Shown: positions 21,456 to 30,318 of the stretch, in pieces
Layout of the letters: the number at the start of each line of letters is the position of its first letter
Numbering within the stretch: the stretch's first letter is position 1
Assembly: GCF_000737335.2 (NCBI RefSeq)
Contig: NZ_JMCC02000002.1
Location: 116,690-180,689, forward strand
Source of the DNA: Enhygromyxa salina
GTDB lineage: Bacteria > Myxococcota_A > Polyangia > Nannocystales > Nannocystaceae
DNA length: 64,000 nucleotides
Direction: 5' to 3'
Program-made: the position numbers and the translations under genes
Notes under the pieces: model-generated
The model's input: the letters and a program-made list of their open reading frames with translations, nothing else
Told to the model about the DNA's origin: nothing
The model's database searches: none

Positions 21456-23309
21456 GTGCAAGTCCAGCGCGCCCCGTTGTGGATTCTGGCGCTCGTGCTC
21501 GGCCCGCTCGGGGCGGCCTGCGAGCGCGGTGGTCCCAGCAACCCACCCTCAGACCCGATCATCGGCCCCGCGCTGGTGTTCGATGACGTCCACGTGTTCG
21601 ATGGCGCGGATGATCTCGGGACGACGGATGTCGTCGTCCGCGACGGCGTGATCACCTCGATCGGACATGTCGAGCTCGCCGGGGCGGGCCCGGAGGTCGA
21701 GGTGATCGATGGCCGCGGCAAGACCTTGCTGCCCGGCTTGATCGACGGCCACGTCCACGTCTCGAGCATCAGCCAGCTCGACCAGGCCGCCGCGTTCGGG
21801 GTCACCACGGTGCTCGACATGTTCATGGACGAGATCACGATGCGGGCGATCGTGCGACAGCAAGCCAAGGGCAAGCTCCCAGACGCGGCCGAGCTGCGCT
21901 CCTCGGGCACACTGGCGACCGCGCCGGGCGGCCACGGGACCGAGTATGGCGTGGAGATCCCAACCGTAGCGAGCCCCGACGAAGCCGCAGCCTGGGTGGC
22001 CGAGCGGGTCGAGCGAGGCGTCAACTACATCAAGATCGTCGACGACGATGGCCACGCCGCTGCGGTCGAGTTTGGCAACCTCGACCTCGCCACGATCGAG
22101 GCCCTGATCGCCGGCGCGCACGCGCACGAGCGCCTCGCGGTCGTGCACGTCTCGGATCTCGCCGCGGCCAAGCGCTCGCTGCGAGCGGGCGCCGACGGGC
22201 TCGCCCACGTGTGGTTCGACGCTCCGGCCGACGACGAGGTCCTCGCGCTGCTCGCCGAGCGCCACGCGTTCGTGATCGCCACGGCGGTCGTGATGCAGAC
22301 GGCCTGCGCGGATCCGCGGGTGCGCGAGGTCGCGGCTGACGCTCGGCTCGCGGCGCTGATCGATCCGCGTGAGCTCGGCGGTCTGCTCGAGATGCTCGAC
22401 GCCAACGCTGGCGCGCGTCCGTGCACCCACGCGCTCACGACGATCGGCCAGCTCGACGCCGCCGGGATCGATCTGATCGCCGGGACCGACATCCCCAACT
22501 TCGGCCTGCCGATCGGGTTGGCCATGCATGTCGAGCTGAGCCTCTTGGTCGACGCCGGCCTCTCGCCGATCGCGGCCCTGCGCGCCGCCACGCGGACGCC
22601 CGCCGATCGCTTTCGCATGTTGGATCGCGGCCGGATCGAGCCGGGGGCCCGCGCTGACCTGATCCTGGTCGAGGGCGATCCACTGCGCGACATCGCGGCC
22701 ACCCGCGAGCTCGTTGGGGTCTGGAAGGCCGGCGCCGCGATCGACCTCGCGACTCGCCGCCAGGAGATCGCCAAGGCCATCGCCGCCGCCGAGGCGCGGA
22801 GGTCGGCGCCGCCGCCCCCAGGTAGCGAGTCGGGGCTCGTGTCCGACTTCGAGGTCGACCTCTCGACCGCGTACGGCTTGGCCTGGGAGCCCGCCACCGA
22901 CGAGGTCGCGGGCGGCACCTCGAGCGTCGAGCTGAGCCGGGTCGCAGGCGGGATGCTCGGCAGCGAAGGCGCGCTGCTGATCCGCGGGGAGGTGGCCGCG
23001 GGCACGCGCGCGTGGGCGGGCGCCAACTTCTTCCCGAGCGTCGAGCGAGCGACCGTCAATCTGTCGAGCAAGCGCTGGCTGCGGTTCGGGGCCCGCGGCA
23101 CGCCAGGCACCCACGCCGTGCTGTTGTTCGGTAGCTCGCCGATGCCGACCATGGCCAGCTTCGAGCTCGCGGACGCGCGCGAGTGGACGCTCGTGGAGAT
23201 CGACCTCGAGGCGATCCGTGCGCCCAGCTCCGAGCTGACGTTCGTGTTCATTGGTGCGACCACGCCGGGCCCGTTCGAGCTGCGGATCGACGACGTGCGG
23301 ATCGAGTGA
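21456..23309 (+). CDS. Amidohydrolase lipoprotein with C-terminal CIA30-like beta-sandwich
   Basis: The product is 617 aa with a GTG start. The leader ends LGAAC (lipoprotein). Residues about 40-430 are an imidazolonepropionase-like metal-dependent amidohydrolase: DGRGKTLLPGLIDGHVHVSS (first two metal His), FGVTTVLDMF, a Lys in NYIKIVDDDG, VVHVSDLAAA with a metal His, ADGLAHVWFD, and the catalytic Asp in LIAGTDIPN. The closing RIEPGARADLILVEGDPL restores the small composite domain. From about 460 to the end a second beta-sandwich (FEVDLSTAYG, ... PFELRIDDVRIE) resembles CIA30/CBM11-like domains. The periplasmic or surface enzyme likely hydrolyses a peptide or cyclic amide; the substrate is unknown. 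It starts 38 bases after the membrane protein and may be in its operon. Confidence 0.85.
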   Translation: MQVQRAPLWILALVLGPLGAACERGGPSNPPSDPIIGPALVFDDVHVFDGADDLGTTDVVVRDGVITSIGHVELAGAGPEVEVIDGRGKTLLPGLIDGHVHVSSISQLDQAAAFGVTTVLDMFMDEITMRAIVRQQAKGKLPDAAELRSSGTLATAPGGHGTEYGVEIPTVASPDEAAAWVAERVERGVNYIKIVDDDGHAAAVEFGNLDLATIEALIAGAHAHERLAVVHVSDLAAAKRSLRAGADGLAHVWFDAPADDEVLALLAERHAFVIATAVVMQTACADPRVREVAADARLAALIDPRELGGLLEMLDANAGARPCTHALTTIGQLDAAGIDLIAGTDIPNFGLPIGLAMHVELSLLVDAGLSPIAALRAATRTPADRFRMLDRGRIEPGARADLILVEGDPLRDIAATRELVGVWKAGAAIDLATRRQEIAKAIAAAEARRSAPPPPGSESGLVSDFEVDLSTAYGLAWEPATDEVAGGTSSVELSRVAGGMLGSEGALLIRGEVAAGTRAWAGANFFPSVERATVNLSSKRWLRFGARGTPGTHAVLLFGSSPMPTMASFELADAREWTLVEIDLEAIRAPSSELTFVFIGATTPGPFELRIDDVRIE

Positions 23310-23333
23310 GCCCACCGGTTGCGCACGGCAAGG

Positions 23334-23618
23334 TGTACGATGACTGTGGTGATTTAGCGAGGCTCCGCCTCAGACCGTCGAGCATGTAGACCTCTGCATG
23401 GACATCGCCTCCGTGAGTTGGCGGCAGCAAGAACTGCCGGAGCTTCGCGTGTCGACCGGGTGGTAGCGTTCCAGCACAAACAGCGGCACGTCGAACAGCA
23501 CGCAGTCCCCTAAAACTACGACCCAATCGGTGTCTCGCTGTGACGAGACACTCGGCTCCCGACTCGTGCGGGACCACGGCTCCTCCACGCCACCAGTCGT
23601 CGGCGGACTGACGTTCAC
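23334..23618 (-). pseudogene. Frameshifted remnant, unrecognised
   Basis: On the minus strand DTDWVVVLGDCVLFDVPLFV then LERYHPVDT (about 23545-23450) is followed in another frame by KLRQFLLPPTHGGDVHAEVY and MLDGLRRSLAKSP (about 23455-23345). Both pieces have coding-like composition and join at one point, which suggests one gene with an indel. No family recognised. The rest of 23310-23690 is featureless. Confidence 0.35.
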
Positions 23619-23833
23619 GGCCTCTGTCGCTCATCCGAAGCGACCTCAATTGCGGGGAGGGAGAACTATGTTGTTTCGGGTGCGCTCCCTTTGAGCGGGC
23701 GGAAACTTGACTCGTTTGTCCACGAAAATCGCCCTCAAGGGCACTACGCCGAGGTCGCGGTCGACACGGTGGCGGTGGCGGTCGACGCGGTTGCGGTGGC
23801 GGTGACCAAGCGGGCCGAGGCCGAGAGTCCACG

Positions 23834-24034
23834 CAACCCCGCCCTCGAGGCTGGGATCTTCGACGACCCAAGCAACGCCGAAGCGTGGCAGATCTACGGC
23901 GACTGGCTGCAGGAGCAGCAGGACGTCCGCGGTGAGCTGATCTTGCTGGATCAGCTACAGCATCGCCGTCGGCGGCGGCGAGCCGCTGTTAGTCGCCCAA
24001 GGGCCTGCTCGGCGCCCTGGTCATCCGGCTGGAC
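23834..24034 (+). pseudogene. Mosaic of gene fragments: TIGR02996 piece joined to a copy of the 21.3-kb gene end
   Basis: From 23834 the plus strand reads NPALEAGIFDDPSNAEAWQI then YGDWLQEQQDVRGELILLDQ, a TIGR02996 domain like that of the LRR protein at 15.4-16.6 kb, but with no LRRs behind it. From 23968 the DNA becomes closely similar to 21250-21280 and then, after a gap of about 75 bases in the template, to 21330-21355 (the 3' end of the membrane-protein gene). The preceding 23750-23815 is a GTGGCGGTCGAC-type iteration. These are scraps, not a working gene. Confidence 0.5.
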
Positions 24035-24203
24035 CCGTGGCGTTGTGGACCTCCAGGCACATCGCGCCGACCACGAGGCGCTGAAACTCGGCGAAGGTCG
24101 ATGGTCGCCTGCGCGTAACCCGCGGCACGGTGTCACCGTGCACATCTCGGGTCGCCGCCGAACAACCCGGACGCTCTCGATCCGTTTAGCTATCATCGCC
24201 CCG

Positions 24204-24995
24204 ATGTTGCCGAACTGCCCCACGCTTTCGTTGTCATGCTTCGTGTTCTTGGTCGCCTGTGGATCTCCGAGCGAAGCGGGCGACACTACCAGTGCTCTCA
24301 GCGGCGTCGACAGCGACCTGGGCGACACGAGCGACACGAGCGACACGAGCGATACCTCTGACAGCTCATCCCCCGACTGCGACGCATTCATCGAGTGCAT
24401 CAAGGTCGTGTCACCCGGGGCGACCGCGGCTACCATCGCAGCCTACGGTCCCGAGGGCAGCTGCTTCGATCTCCCGGGTGTGACCCCTGAAGACTGCGCG
24501 GCCGAGTGTGATGGGTTGCGCGCAGACTTGGCCAAGGTCAATCCCGACGTCGCCGAGTGTGCGCCACGAGATTGCAACGACAGTGTCCTGGGGGTCGATG
24601 AGTTGTGCGATTCGACTAACACGTGTACGGCGACCTGCACACTCAGCTCGAGCGAACACACCTGCAACCCACTCAACCAAGTCGGGTGCGAGGGCGATGA
24701 TCCATGCTGGTTCACGCCAATGGGCGCGGTTACTTGCTACAATACGCTCGTCACGGATCCAGGTCAGAATGTCGGAGATCCCTGCAGCGGATCTGGCGGC
24801 CCGTGCGGGGATTTTTCGATGTGCACCAATCATCCAGTTTGCGGAGGTCAACCATGTTGTCGGGCGACTTGCTACCTGGGTGACAGCGAAGACGACTTCG
24901 CCCAGTGTCCTGGGACCGGCGAGTGTCTGTCCATGTCCGAGGTCTTTGGCGCGACGCTGGGCGAGGGCGCCGAAGTTTATGGCCTGTGCATTTGA
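24204..24995 (+). CDS. Cys-rich lipoprotein
   Basis: The product is 263 aa. I chose the ATG at 24204 because it gives the leader MLPNCPTLSLSCFVFLVAC with lipobox Cys19; upstream in-frame codons belong to decayed sequence. A Thr/Ser/Asp linker contains DTSDTSDTSDTSD. The mature domain has about 26 Cys residues in small paired spacings (CDAFIECI, CAAECDGL, CTATCTL, GGQPCCRATCYLG), a layout shared by many exported Nannocystaceae proteins. Function is unknown; disulfide-stabilised surface protein is the likeliest reading. The 247 bases after the stop hold no gene. Confidence 0.8.
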   Translation: MLPNCPTLSLSCFVFLVACGSPSEAGDTTSALSGVDSDLGDTSDTSDTSDTSDSSSPDCDAFIECIKVVSPGATAATIAAYGPEGSCFDLPGVTPEDCAAECDGLRADLAKVNPDVAECAPRDCNDSVLGVDELCDSTNTCTATCTLSSSEHTCNPLNQVGCEGDDPCWFTPMGAVTCYNTLVTDPGQNVGDPCSGSGGPCGDFSMCTNHPVCGGQPCCRATCYLGDSEDDFAQCPGTGECLSMSEVFGATLGEGAEVYGLCI

Positions 24996-25242
24996 CCGAT
25001 ACCGCGAACTTTGTGGTCGTGTTGGTCCTTGTGTGCGCGGCAAGGATCGGGCGGACGACCAGCCAGTCCAGCGCGCCGACCTCATCGCCGCGGGGTCAGG
25101 GCCCACTCCCTCACGGAAGCGCGTTCGGGCGATATTGCGCTCGTACCGACAGACACAGGGCATCCTGGTCCTGCACAAAACCTACACCCAATCTCCACCG
25201 GGCCGCCGAGCGCTCCCCGCGTCTAGAACGTAGGGTCTAGCC

Positions 25243-26460
25243 GTGACGAAGTTCGAACGCACCCGGCGTGACTGGCTGTTGGGCGGCGCGTGCCTGGCCG
25301 CGAGCACGGTCACGTGGGGCGGGCTGGCGTCGAGGGCCTTTCGCCCGCGCACGGCGGGCCTCTTCGATGACTCCGCTCCCTTACCCGCGTGGGCGCAGGC
25401 GGTGATCGAGCGACACTTGCGGCTGTGGGAGCGCGGAGATCAGGACGCGATCGTGCGCATGCGTTCGAGCAACCCCGAGTGGGATTTCATGGGTCGGACC
25501 TTCTTGGTGCTCGCGCTGGCCAACCTGGCGATCCGTCAGCCCGCGTCTGCGCGGCGTGGTCTCGACGTCATGAATGCGGTCATCTCGGCGACCGTGGCTG
25601 CGCAGGCACGGCATTCGATGTACTTCTTCTTGTTGCCTTACGCCCATCCGCGACCGGGCGGAGCGACCTGGCGGCAAGAACCCCCGCGAAGCCTGTTCAT
25701 CGATGGCGAGATCGCGATGATGCTCGCGGCCTTCTTGTTGGTCGCGCCCCGCTCCGACCCGCGGGTACCCGCACATCGCCGCGCGCTGATCGACAGGCTC
25801 GAGCTGATTCACGACCAGATGCGCGCAGGGCCAGTCCTCAGCGGCGAGAGCTACCCGAACGAGTGTTGGACCTTCTGCAACACCACCGCGCTCGTGGCCT
25901 CGCGCATGGCCTCGGCGCTCGGCCTCAAGGTCGACGCCAAACTACCACACGCGTGGCTGCGCACCGCCACGCTCGAGCTCACAGACCCGCGAACCAACAT
26001 GCTCGTCTCGAGCTACAGCTGGGATGGCGGCCACCTCGACGGCCCCGAGGGCAGCTCGATCTGGATGAGCGCCTACAACCTCGCGCTCGTCGATCCCGAC
26101 TATGCGCGCGGTCAGTACGAGCTGGCCAAGCGCGCGCTCGGGCGACAGGTGTTGGGCTTTGGCTTCGCGCGCGAGTGGCCGGTGCCAGCTCCAGGCTCGA
26201 TCGATGTCGACTCGGGCCACGTGATTCCGCTGCTCGAAGCGAGCCCAGGGTCGAGCGGCCTGGCCATACTCGCCGCGCGTGGGTTTCGAGATCAGGCGTT
26301 CTGGGACCAGCTCCTCGCCTCGCTCGAGCTCGCTGGCTTTCCCGAGCAACACGATGGCACGCGTCGCTACCGGGTCAGCAACCAGATCGGCGACGCGGTG
26401 TTGGCCTATGCGCTGTGCGCAGGGCCGCTGTGGGCACGCGTCGCGGGGACCGCCCCATGA
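25243..26460 (+). CDS. Exported (Tat-type) alpha/alpha-barrel-like protein, possibly linalool dehydratase/isomerase-like
   Basis: The product is 405 aa. The N-terminus has a twin-arginine-type leader (TRRDWLLGGACLAAS). The body is helical with conserved-looking SYPNECWTFCNTTALVASRM (about 205-224), SSYSWDGGHLDGPEGSSIW (about 250-270) and a Cys/Tyr/Asp-rich centre. These features recall the (alpha/alpha)6 fold of linalool dehydratase-isomerase-like proteins, where Cys, Tyr and Asp line the active site. I am not certain of the family. It overlaps the next small membrane protein by 4 nt (ATGA), so the two are translated together and may form a complex. Confidence 0.6.
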   Translation: MTKFERTRRDWLLGGACLAASTVTWGGLASRAFRPRTAGLFDDSAPLPAWAQAVIERHLRLWERGDQDAIVRMRSSNPEWDFMGRTFLVLALANLAIRQPASARRGLDVMNAVISATVAAQARHSMYFFLLPYAHPRPGGATWRQEPPRSLFIDGEIAMMLAAFLLVAPRSDPRVPAHRRALIDRLELIHDQMRAGPVLSGESYPNECWTFCNTTALVASRMASALGLKVDAKLPHAWLRTATLELTDPRTNMLVSSYSWDGGHLDGPEGSSIWMSAYNLALVDPDYARGQYELAKRALGRQVLGFGFAREWPVPAPGSIDVDSGHVIPLLEASPGSSGLAILAARGFRDQAFWDQLLASLELAGFPEQHDGTRRYRVSNQIGDAVLAYALCAGPLWARVAGTAP

Positions 26461-26741
26461 GCGCGACCTCCAGGCTCTCGCGCGCCCCTTGGGTGTTGCT
26501 GATGCTCGCGCTCGCGCTCACGCTGGCGTGGCGGCTCACGGCCGCGCTGGGCTGGGACGCGGCGCTCGACGTGCTCACCGGTGTCCACACGAGCACGGAT
26601 CGCGGCGCGGTGTGGCGGTCGCTCATCCACGCAGGCGCGACCATGGGCACCTTCGTGTTTGCGCCGATCCTGGCTGCCGCCGGCGCCTCGTGGCTGGTCG
26701 TGCGCCGGCTCTTCGAGCGACACGACCGGATCGATGGATGA
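26457..26741 (+). CDS. Small membrane protein coupled to the Tat-exported protein
   Basis: The product is 94 aa and starts inside the stop of the upstream gene (ATGA overlap). It has two hydrophobic segments, APWVLLMLALALTLAWRLTA (about 10-29) and GTFVFAPILAAAGASWLVV (about 63-82), separated by a short loop with THTSTDRGAVW-like charge, and ends in a basic/acidic tail (RRLFERHDRIDG). No family recognised. The tight coupling implies a function with the upstream exported protein. Confidence 0.65.
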   Translation: MSATSRLSRAPWVLLMLALALTLAWRLTAALGWDAALDVLTGVHTSTDRGAVWRSLIHAGATMGTFVFAPILAAAGASWLVVRRLFERHDRIDG

Positions 26742-26853
26742 CGAGCTCAGCTACCTGACGATCGAATTCGAGGCTCTGTGAGGTGCTTGCACGAGTCACA
26801 ACTCGAGCTCGAGGTTGATTCTGCAGCCCGAATCGGCGAAATCCCGTGGTGAG

Positions 26854-28155
26854 ATGCTCGCCAAGCTCATCTGGACCGCGATCTTCGTCTTCCTCAACGG
26901 CATCTTCGTGGCCGCCGAGTTCGCGCTGGTGAAGACTCGTCCTGCCCGCCTGCAGGCTCTGGCCGAGCAGGGCGACGCCCGCGCCAAGCGTCTGCTCGGC
27001 ATGATCGAGGAGCTCGATCTCTACCTCTCCGCCTGTCAGCTGGGCATCACGATCGCAAGCCTCGTGCTTGGCTACCTGGCCGAGCCTGCGTTCGCGGCCC
27101 TCATCGAGCTGGGCGCGGCGTCCTTGGGCTTCGACACCCACGCCAGCACGACCCTGCACGTGGTGTCCTTCGGCTTGGCGCTGACGATCGTGACCCTGCT
27201 GCACATGGTCCTGGGCGAGCAGTGGCCGAAGATCTGGGCGATCCACACGGCAGAGCGGACCTCGCTGCGGCTGTCGTTGCCGCTCAAGATCTTCACGATG
27301 ATCTTCAGGCCGCTGATCGTGGTGGTCAACGTCATGTCCAACGGCCTGCTGCGCCTGGTCGGCGTCGCGGGTGGGCACGGCGAGCACGACGCCGACGTCC
27401 TCGAGATCAAGGGCATCATCGGCGCCGCGGCGACGGCCGGGAACATCTCGGCCCGCCAGCGGATGTTCGCGGAAAACATCCTCGATCTGGTGGAGCTCGA
27501 GATCCGCCACGTGATGCTGCCGCGCACCCAAGTCGCGTTCCTCGATCGGTCCGCGACGACCGCGGACAACCTCGAGCGTGTGCGCTCGCTCGGCCACTCG
27601 CGCTGGCCGCTGTGCAACAAGGACCTCGACGAGGTCGTGGGCATCGTGCTCGCCCGCGACCTGCTCGACATCGTGCTCGGGGGCGGCGAGGTCCAGTTCG
27701 ACAAGATCGCCCGGAGCCCGATGTTCGTGCCGGACACCCAGCCGCTGTCGCGCTTCATCGTGGAGTCGCAGCAGACGGGCCACCAAGGCGCGATCGTCCA
27801 GGATGAGCACGGCACCATGGTCGGCATGGTGTTCCTAGAGGACGCCCTCGAGGAGATCGTGGGGCCGCTCCACGATGAGCGCGACGAGATCCAGGCGCCG
27901 TTCGAGATACGTGGCGACGGCGTCATCGAGATGGACGGTGGGCTCGACCTGCCAGCAGCGAGCAAGCTGCTCGGCATCGAGCTCGACGACACCCACGACA
28001 CGGTTGGCGGCTACATCATCGGCGCGCTCGGCCGGCTGCCACGCAAGGGCGACGCGCTCGTCGTCGGGGCTTACGACGCCGAGGTCGTGCGTGTTGGTCG
28101 ACGTCGAAGCATCGCGCGGATCTGCTTCACGCCCCGCGAGCACGCTAAGGGCTAG
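26854..28155 (+). CDS. CNNM/CorC-type (hemolysin family) membrane protein
   Basis: The product is 433 aa from the ATG at 26854, preceded by GGTGAG; a TTG at 26815 is a less likely start. The N-terminal CNNM (DUF21) domain has about three to four membrane helices: LIWTAIFVFLNGIFVAAEFA, ACQLGITIASLVLGYLAEPA, and VLGEQWPKIWAIHTAE, a variant of the family's GELxPK motif. A tandem CBS pair follows (about 215-330, with RHVMLPRTQVAFLD and GIVLARDLLDIVL), then a CorC_HlyC domain (DLPAASKLLGIELDDTHDT). Family members export Mg2+/Co2+ under nucleotide control by the CBS pair. Its 3' end overlaps the convergent gene by 11 bases. Confidence 0.9.
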   Translation: MLAKLIWTAIFVFLNGIFVAAEFALVKTRPARLQALAEQGDARAKRLLGMIEELDLYLSACQLGITIASLVLGYLAEPAFAALIELGAASLGFDTHASTTLHVVSFGLALTIVTLLHMVLGEQWPKIWAIHTAERTSLRLSLPLKIFTMIFRPLIVVVNVMSNGLLRLVGVAGGHGEHDADVLEIKGIIGAAATAGNISARQRMFAENILDLVELEIRHVMLPRTQVAFLDRSATTADNLERVRSLGHSRWPLCNKDLDEVVGIVLARDLLDIVLGGGEVQFDKIARSPMFVPDTQPLSRFIVESQQTGHQGAIVQDEHGTMVGMVFLEDALEEIVGPLHDERDEIQAPFEIRGDGVIEMDGGLDLPAASKLLGIELDDTHDTVGGYIIGALGRLPRKGDALVVGAYDAEVVRVGRRRSIARICFTPREHAKG

Positions 28156-29629
28156 TCTTCGTGTTGGCCTGATAGCGGCCCCGCAGCTGCGCTGACGACA
28201 ATGGTGGCTGCTTCAGCTCGGCGAGCTGCTCGCTCAGCACCAGCAGGTATCCGGCGTCTCGTGGGTTGTACAGCGCGAGCGCGACCGTCTCGCTCTCGTC
28301 GAGGAACAGCGGTGGCGGCTGCTTGGGGCCCACGAAGTGCGACCACACCAGCTCGGAGTCGCGGATGCAAAAGTGGTAGGTCCGCGCGCCGGTGTCATCG
28401 CCATTGATGATCTGACGATCGACGCTGACCAGGTCGAGCAGCGCCTCGCGAGGATCGTTGAACACCGCCGCCGCTTGCTCGGGTCGGCGATCACGGCGGG
28501 CCGAGACGCCCATGGCGATCCCGCCAGCGAGCAAGGCCAGGGTCCCGATGATCAGCAGCGCCCACGACCCACTGCGCTGCTCGTGGATCCAGGACACCGC
28601 GAATTGATCGGGCGCGTCGGGGAGGTAGCGAACGACCGGCGGGACCGAGTCGTCGACACCGGTGATCAGGCTCATGGCCGATGCCGCTTCCCGATGCACA
28701 CGCCCGGTCGTGTCGACGAAGGTCACGTCGAGGTTGGTGCGGACGAGGATCAACACGCTGCGATGGGTCTCGCCGCTGGCGGTCGCGTCGGGGGCCAGCA
28801 CGCCCTGCGACCAGATCTGCTCACGCTCGTAGATGGTCTTGCTGCCGAACACCCCGGTGGCCAGCGCCGCGACGAGCGTCACGATCGCAAACCCAGCCTG
28901 AAGCGTGCGGACCCGGCGAAGCCTGGCTGCGAGGCTAGGCGAGAGCGCGATCTCTTCAGTGATGAGCCGGCCTGGGATCCCCGGCCGGTACGGATCCGCC
29001 GCGTCGTGCTCGTCGTCCACGGCGGGCGCGGGCCCGGGCGCGGGGGCGAGGTCTCGGTTGAGCGCGGCGATCAGCCGTCGGCGGGTGGACACGGCGAGGT
29101 TGAGCCCGAACAGGCCGATCGCTCCGAAGAACAGCGCGGCTGGGATCATCCAGTAGCCGATGCTGTGAGGCTCTACGATCGCGATCGTGGCGCCCTGAAG
29201 CTCCGGCCCGTCGAGCCCAAAGTCCGCGCGTAGATCCGCCGACATCGCCTTCGCGGTCGCCCGGTATTCTGCGGAGCCCCGCGAGGCCTCGGTGCAGTCG
29301 CTGCTGTGCTCGAACGCCACGAAGATCAGGCCCTCGGACGCAGCCGCAAACGCGGGCGCCAACAACCGCTCGCCGTCGAACGCGGCGAGCTCACAGTCGA
29401 GCGCGAAGCCGTGCACGTCAACGAGCTGACCGCGGTACTCGTTGAGCTCGAGCGGGTCTTGGGCAAGCGATGCTGGCGAGAGCGCGGGGGCTGTGGCCCT
29501 CGCGTCTCGCACGTCACCGACGAACATGTAGGCGAAGAACAGCGCGAACAGCAGACAGAGCCCACCCCAAACCAGGCCCCCGCCCCACTCGCGCAGACCT
29601 GGCATGTACGGATTGTAAGCGCTCGGCAC
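28145..29629 (-). CDS. Four-helix membrane protein of unknown function
   Basis: The product is 494 aa from a GTG at 29629; ATG at 29605 would shorten it by 8 residues. Four hydrophobic segments are seen: LVWGGLCLLFALFFAYMFV (about 19), MIPAALFFGAIGLFGLNLAV (about 165), AGFAIVTLVAALATGVFGS (about 250) and WALLIIGTLALLAGGIAMGV (about 360). Between them lie beta-rich extracytoplasmic domains containing only a few Cys (CELAAF, SDCTEAS). The Pro/Ala linker after the second helix and the DUF3592-like pattern of paired helices with beta-domains are suggestive only. No family assigned. Confidence 0.65.
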   Translation of the reverse strand: MPSAYNPYMPGLREWGGGLVWGGLCLLFALFFAYMFVGDVRDARATAPALSPASLAQDPLELNEYRGQLVDVHGFALDCELAAFDGERLLAPAFAAASEGLIFVAFEHSSDCTEASRGSAEYRATAKAMSADLRADFGLDGPELQGATIAIVEPHSIGYWMIPAALFFGAIGLFGLNLAVSTRRRLIAALNRDLAPAPGPAPAVDDEHDAADPYRPGIPGRLITEEIALSPSLAARLRRVRTLQAGFAIVTLVAALATGVFGSKTIYEREQIWSQGVLAPDATASGETHRSVLILVRTNLDVTFVDTTGRVHREAASAMSLITGVDDSVPPVVRYLPDAPDQFAVSWIHEQRSGSWALLIIGTLALLAGGIAMGVSARRDRRPEQAAAVFNDPREALLDLVSVDRQIINGDDTGARTYHFCIRDSELVWSHFVGPKQPPPLFLDESETVALALYNPRDAGYLLVLSEQLAELKQPPLSSAQLRGRYQANTKTSP

Positions 29630-29793
29630 GGCGCGAGTGTACCCAAGTCGTGGGCGTGGTGGAGCAATGGATGGTCTTGGGTACCCGAGGGCGCGCTACA
29701 TTGAGAGCCCAACAGATCAGCGACGTCCTCAGTGTGGATGCATCGTCCTTGGTCCGCCTCCCGTCCGGGCCAGCCAGCTGTTATGTCTGTGGC

Positions 29794-30279
29794 ATGGATC
29801 CCATCCTCATCGGTGGCATCGCTGTCTTCGTCGTCATGGCCGTCGTCCTCGGGGTCGCATGGGGCGGCTCGACGCTGTCCAAGCTGGCCCTCGCCAGCGA
29901 CGAGCGGGTGTTGTTCGAGCTCGAGGGGATCACCGTGTCTCAGCACTCGGCTGGCGGGGTGACCAACTTCATTCGCTGCGTCGTTCGTGTGACCGACCGT
30001 CGCATCATCGTGGCCCAGAAGGCGCTGTTGGCCAAAGACCCGGCCCTGCGCTTCGTGATCACTCACGCCGGCGTAGCTGGCGACGCCGAGCTCGGCACCA
30101 CGCTGAAGACGGGCTACATCAGCTGTACGGTCGCGCCGAGCGAGATCCAGACCAAGCTGAACAAGGCTGGTCAGCACATCTGGATTCCGCTGCGCGGGGG
30201 GGCGATCGTGGGTGAGCAGAGTCTGCGGTTTCTGGTCCCGGATCTCGAGCCCTGGCGCGCGGCGGGGATCCTGGCCTGA
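29794..30279 (+). CDS. Small single-span membrane protein with PH-like domain
   Basis: The product is 161 aa from the ATG at 29794. One N-terminal helix (LIGGIAVFVVMAVVLGVAWG) is followed by a soluble domain of about 130 residues with strands VLFELEGITVSQHS, FIRCVVRVTDRRIIVAQKAL and a C-terminal helix LEPWRAAGIL. The VTDRRIIVAQ strand is typical of bacterial PH (bPH/GRAM-like) domains. Function is unknown. It is divergent from the four-helix membrane protein; the shared upstream region is 29630-29793. Confidence 0.65.
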   Translation: MDPILIGGIAVFVVMAVVLGVAWGGSTLSKLALASDERVLFELEGITVSQHSAGGVTNFIRCVVRVTDRRIIVAQKALLAKDPALRFVITHAGVAGDAELGTTLKTGYISCTVAPSEIQTKLNKAGQHIWIPLRGGAIVGEQSLRFLVPDLEPWRAAGILA

Positions 30280-30318
30280 TCGAGGCCGCCCATGGCGAGG
30301 AGCGCGGCGCTACGAGAT

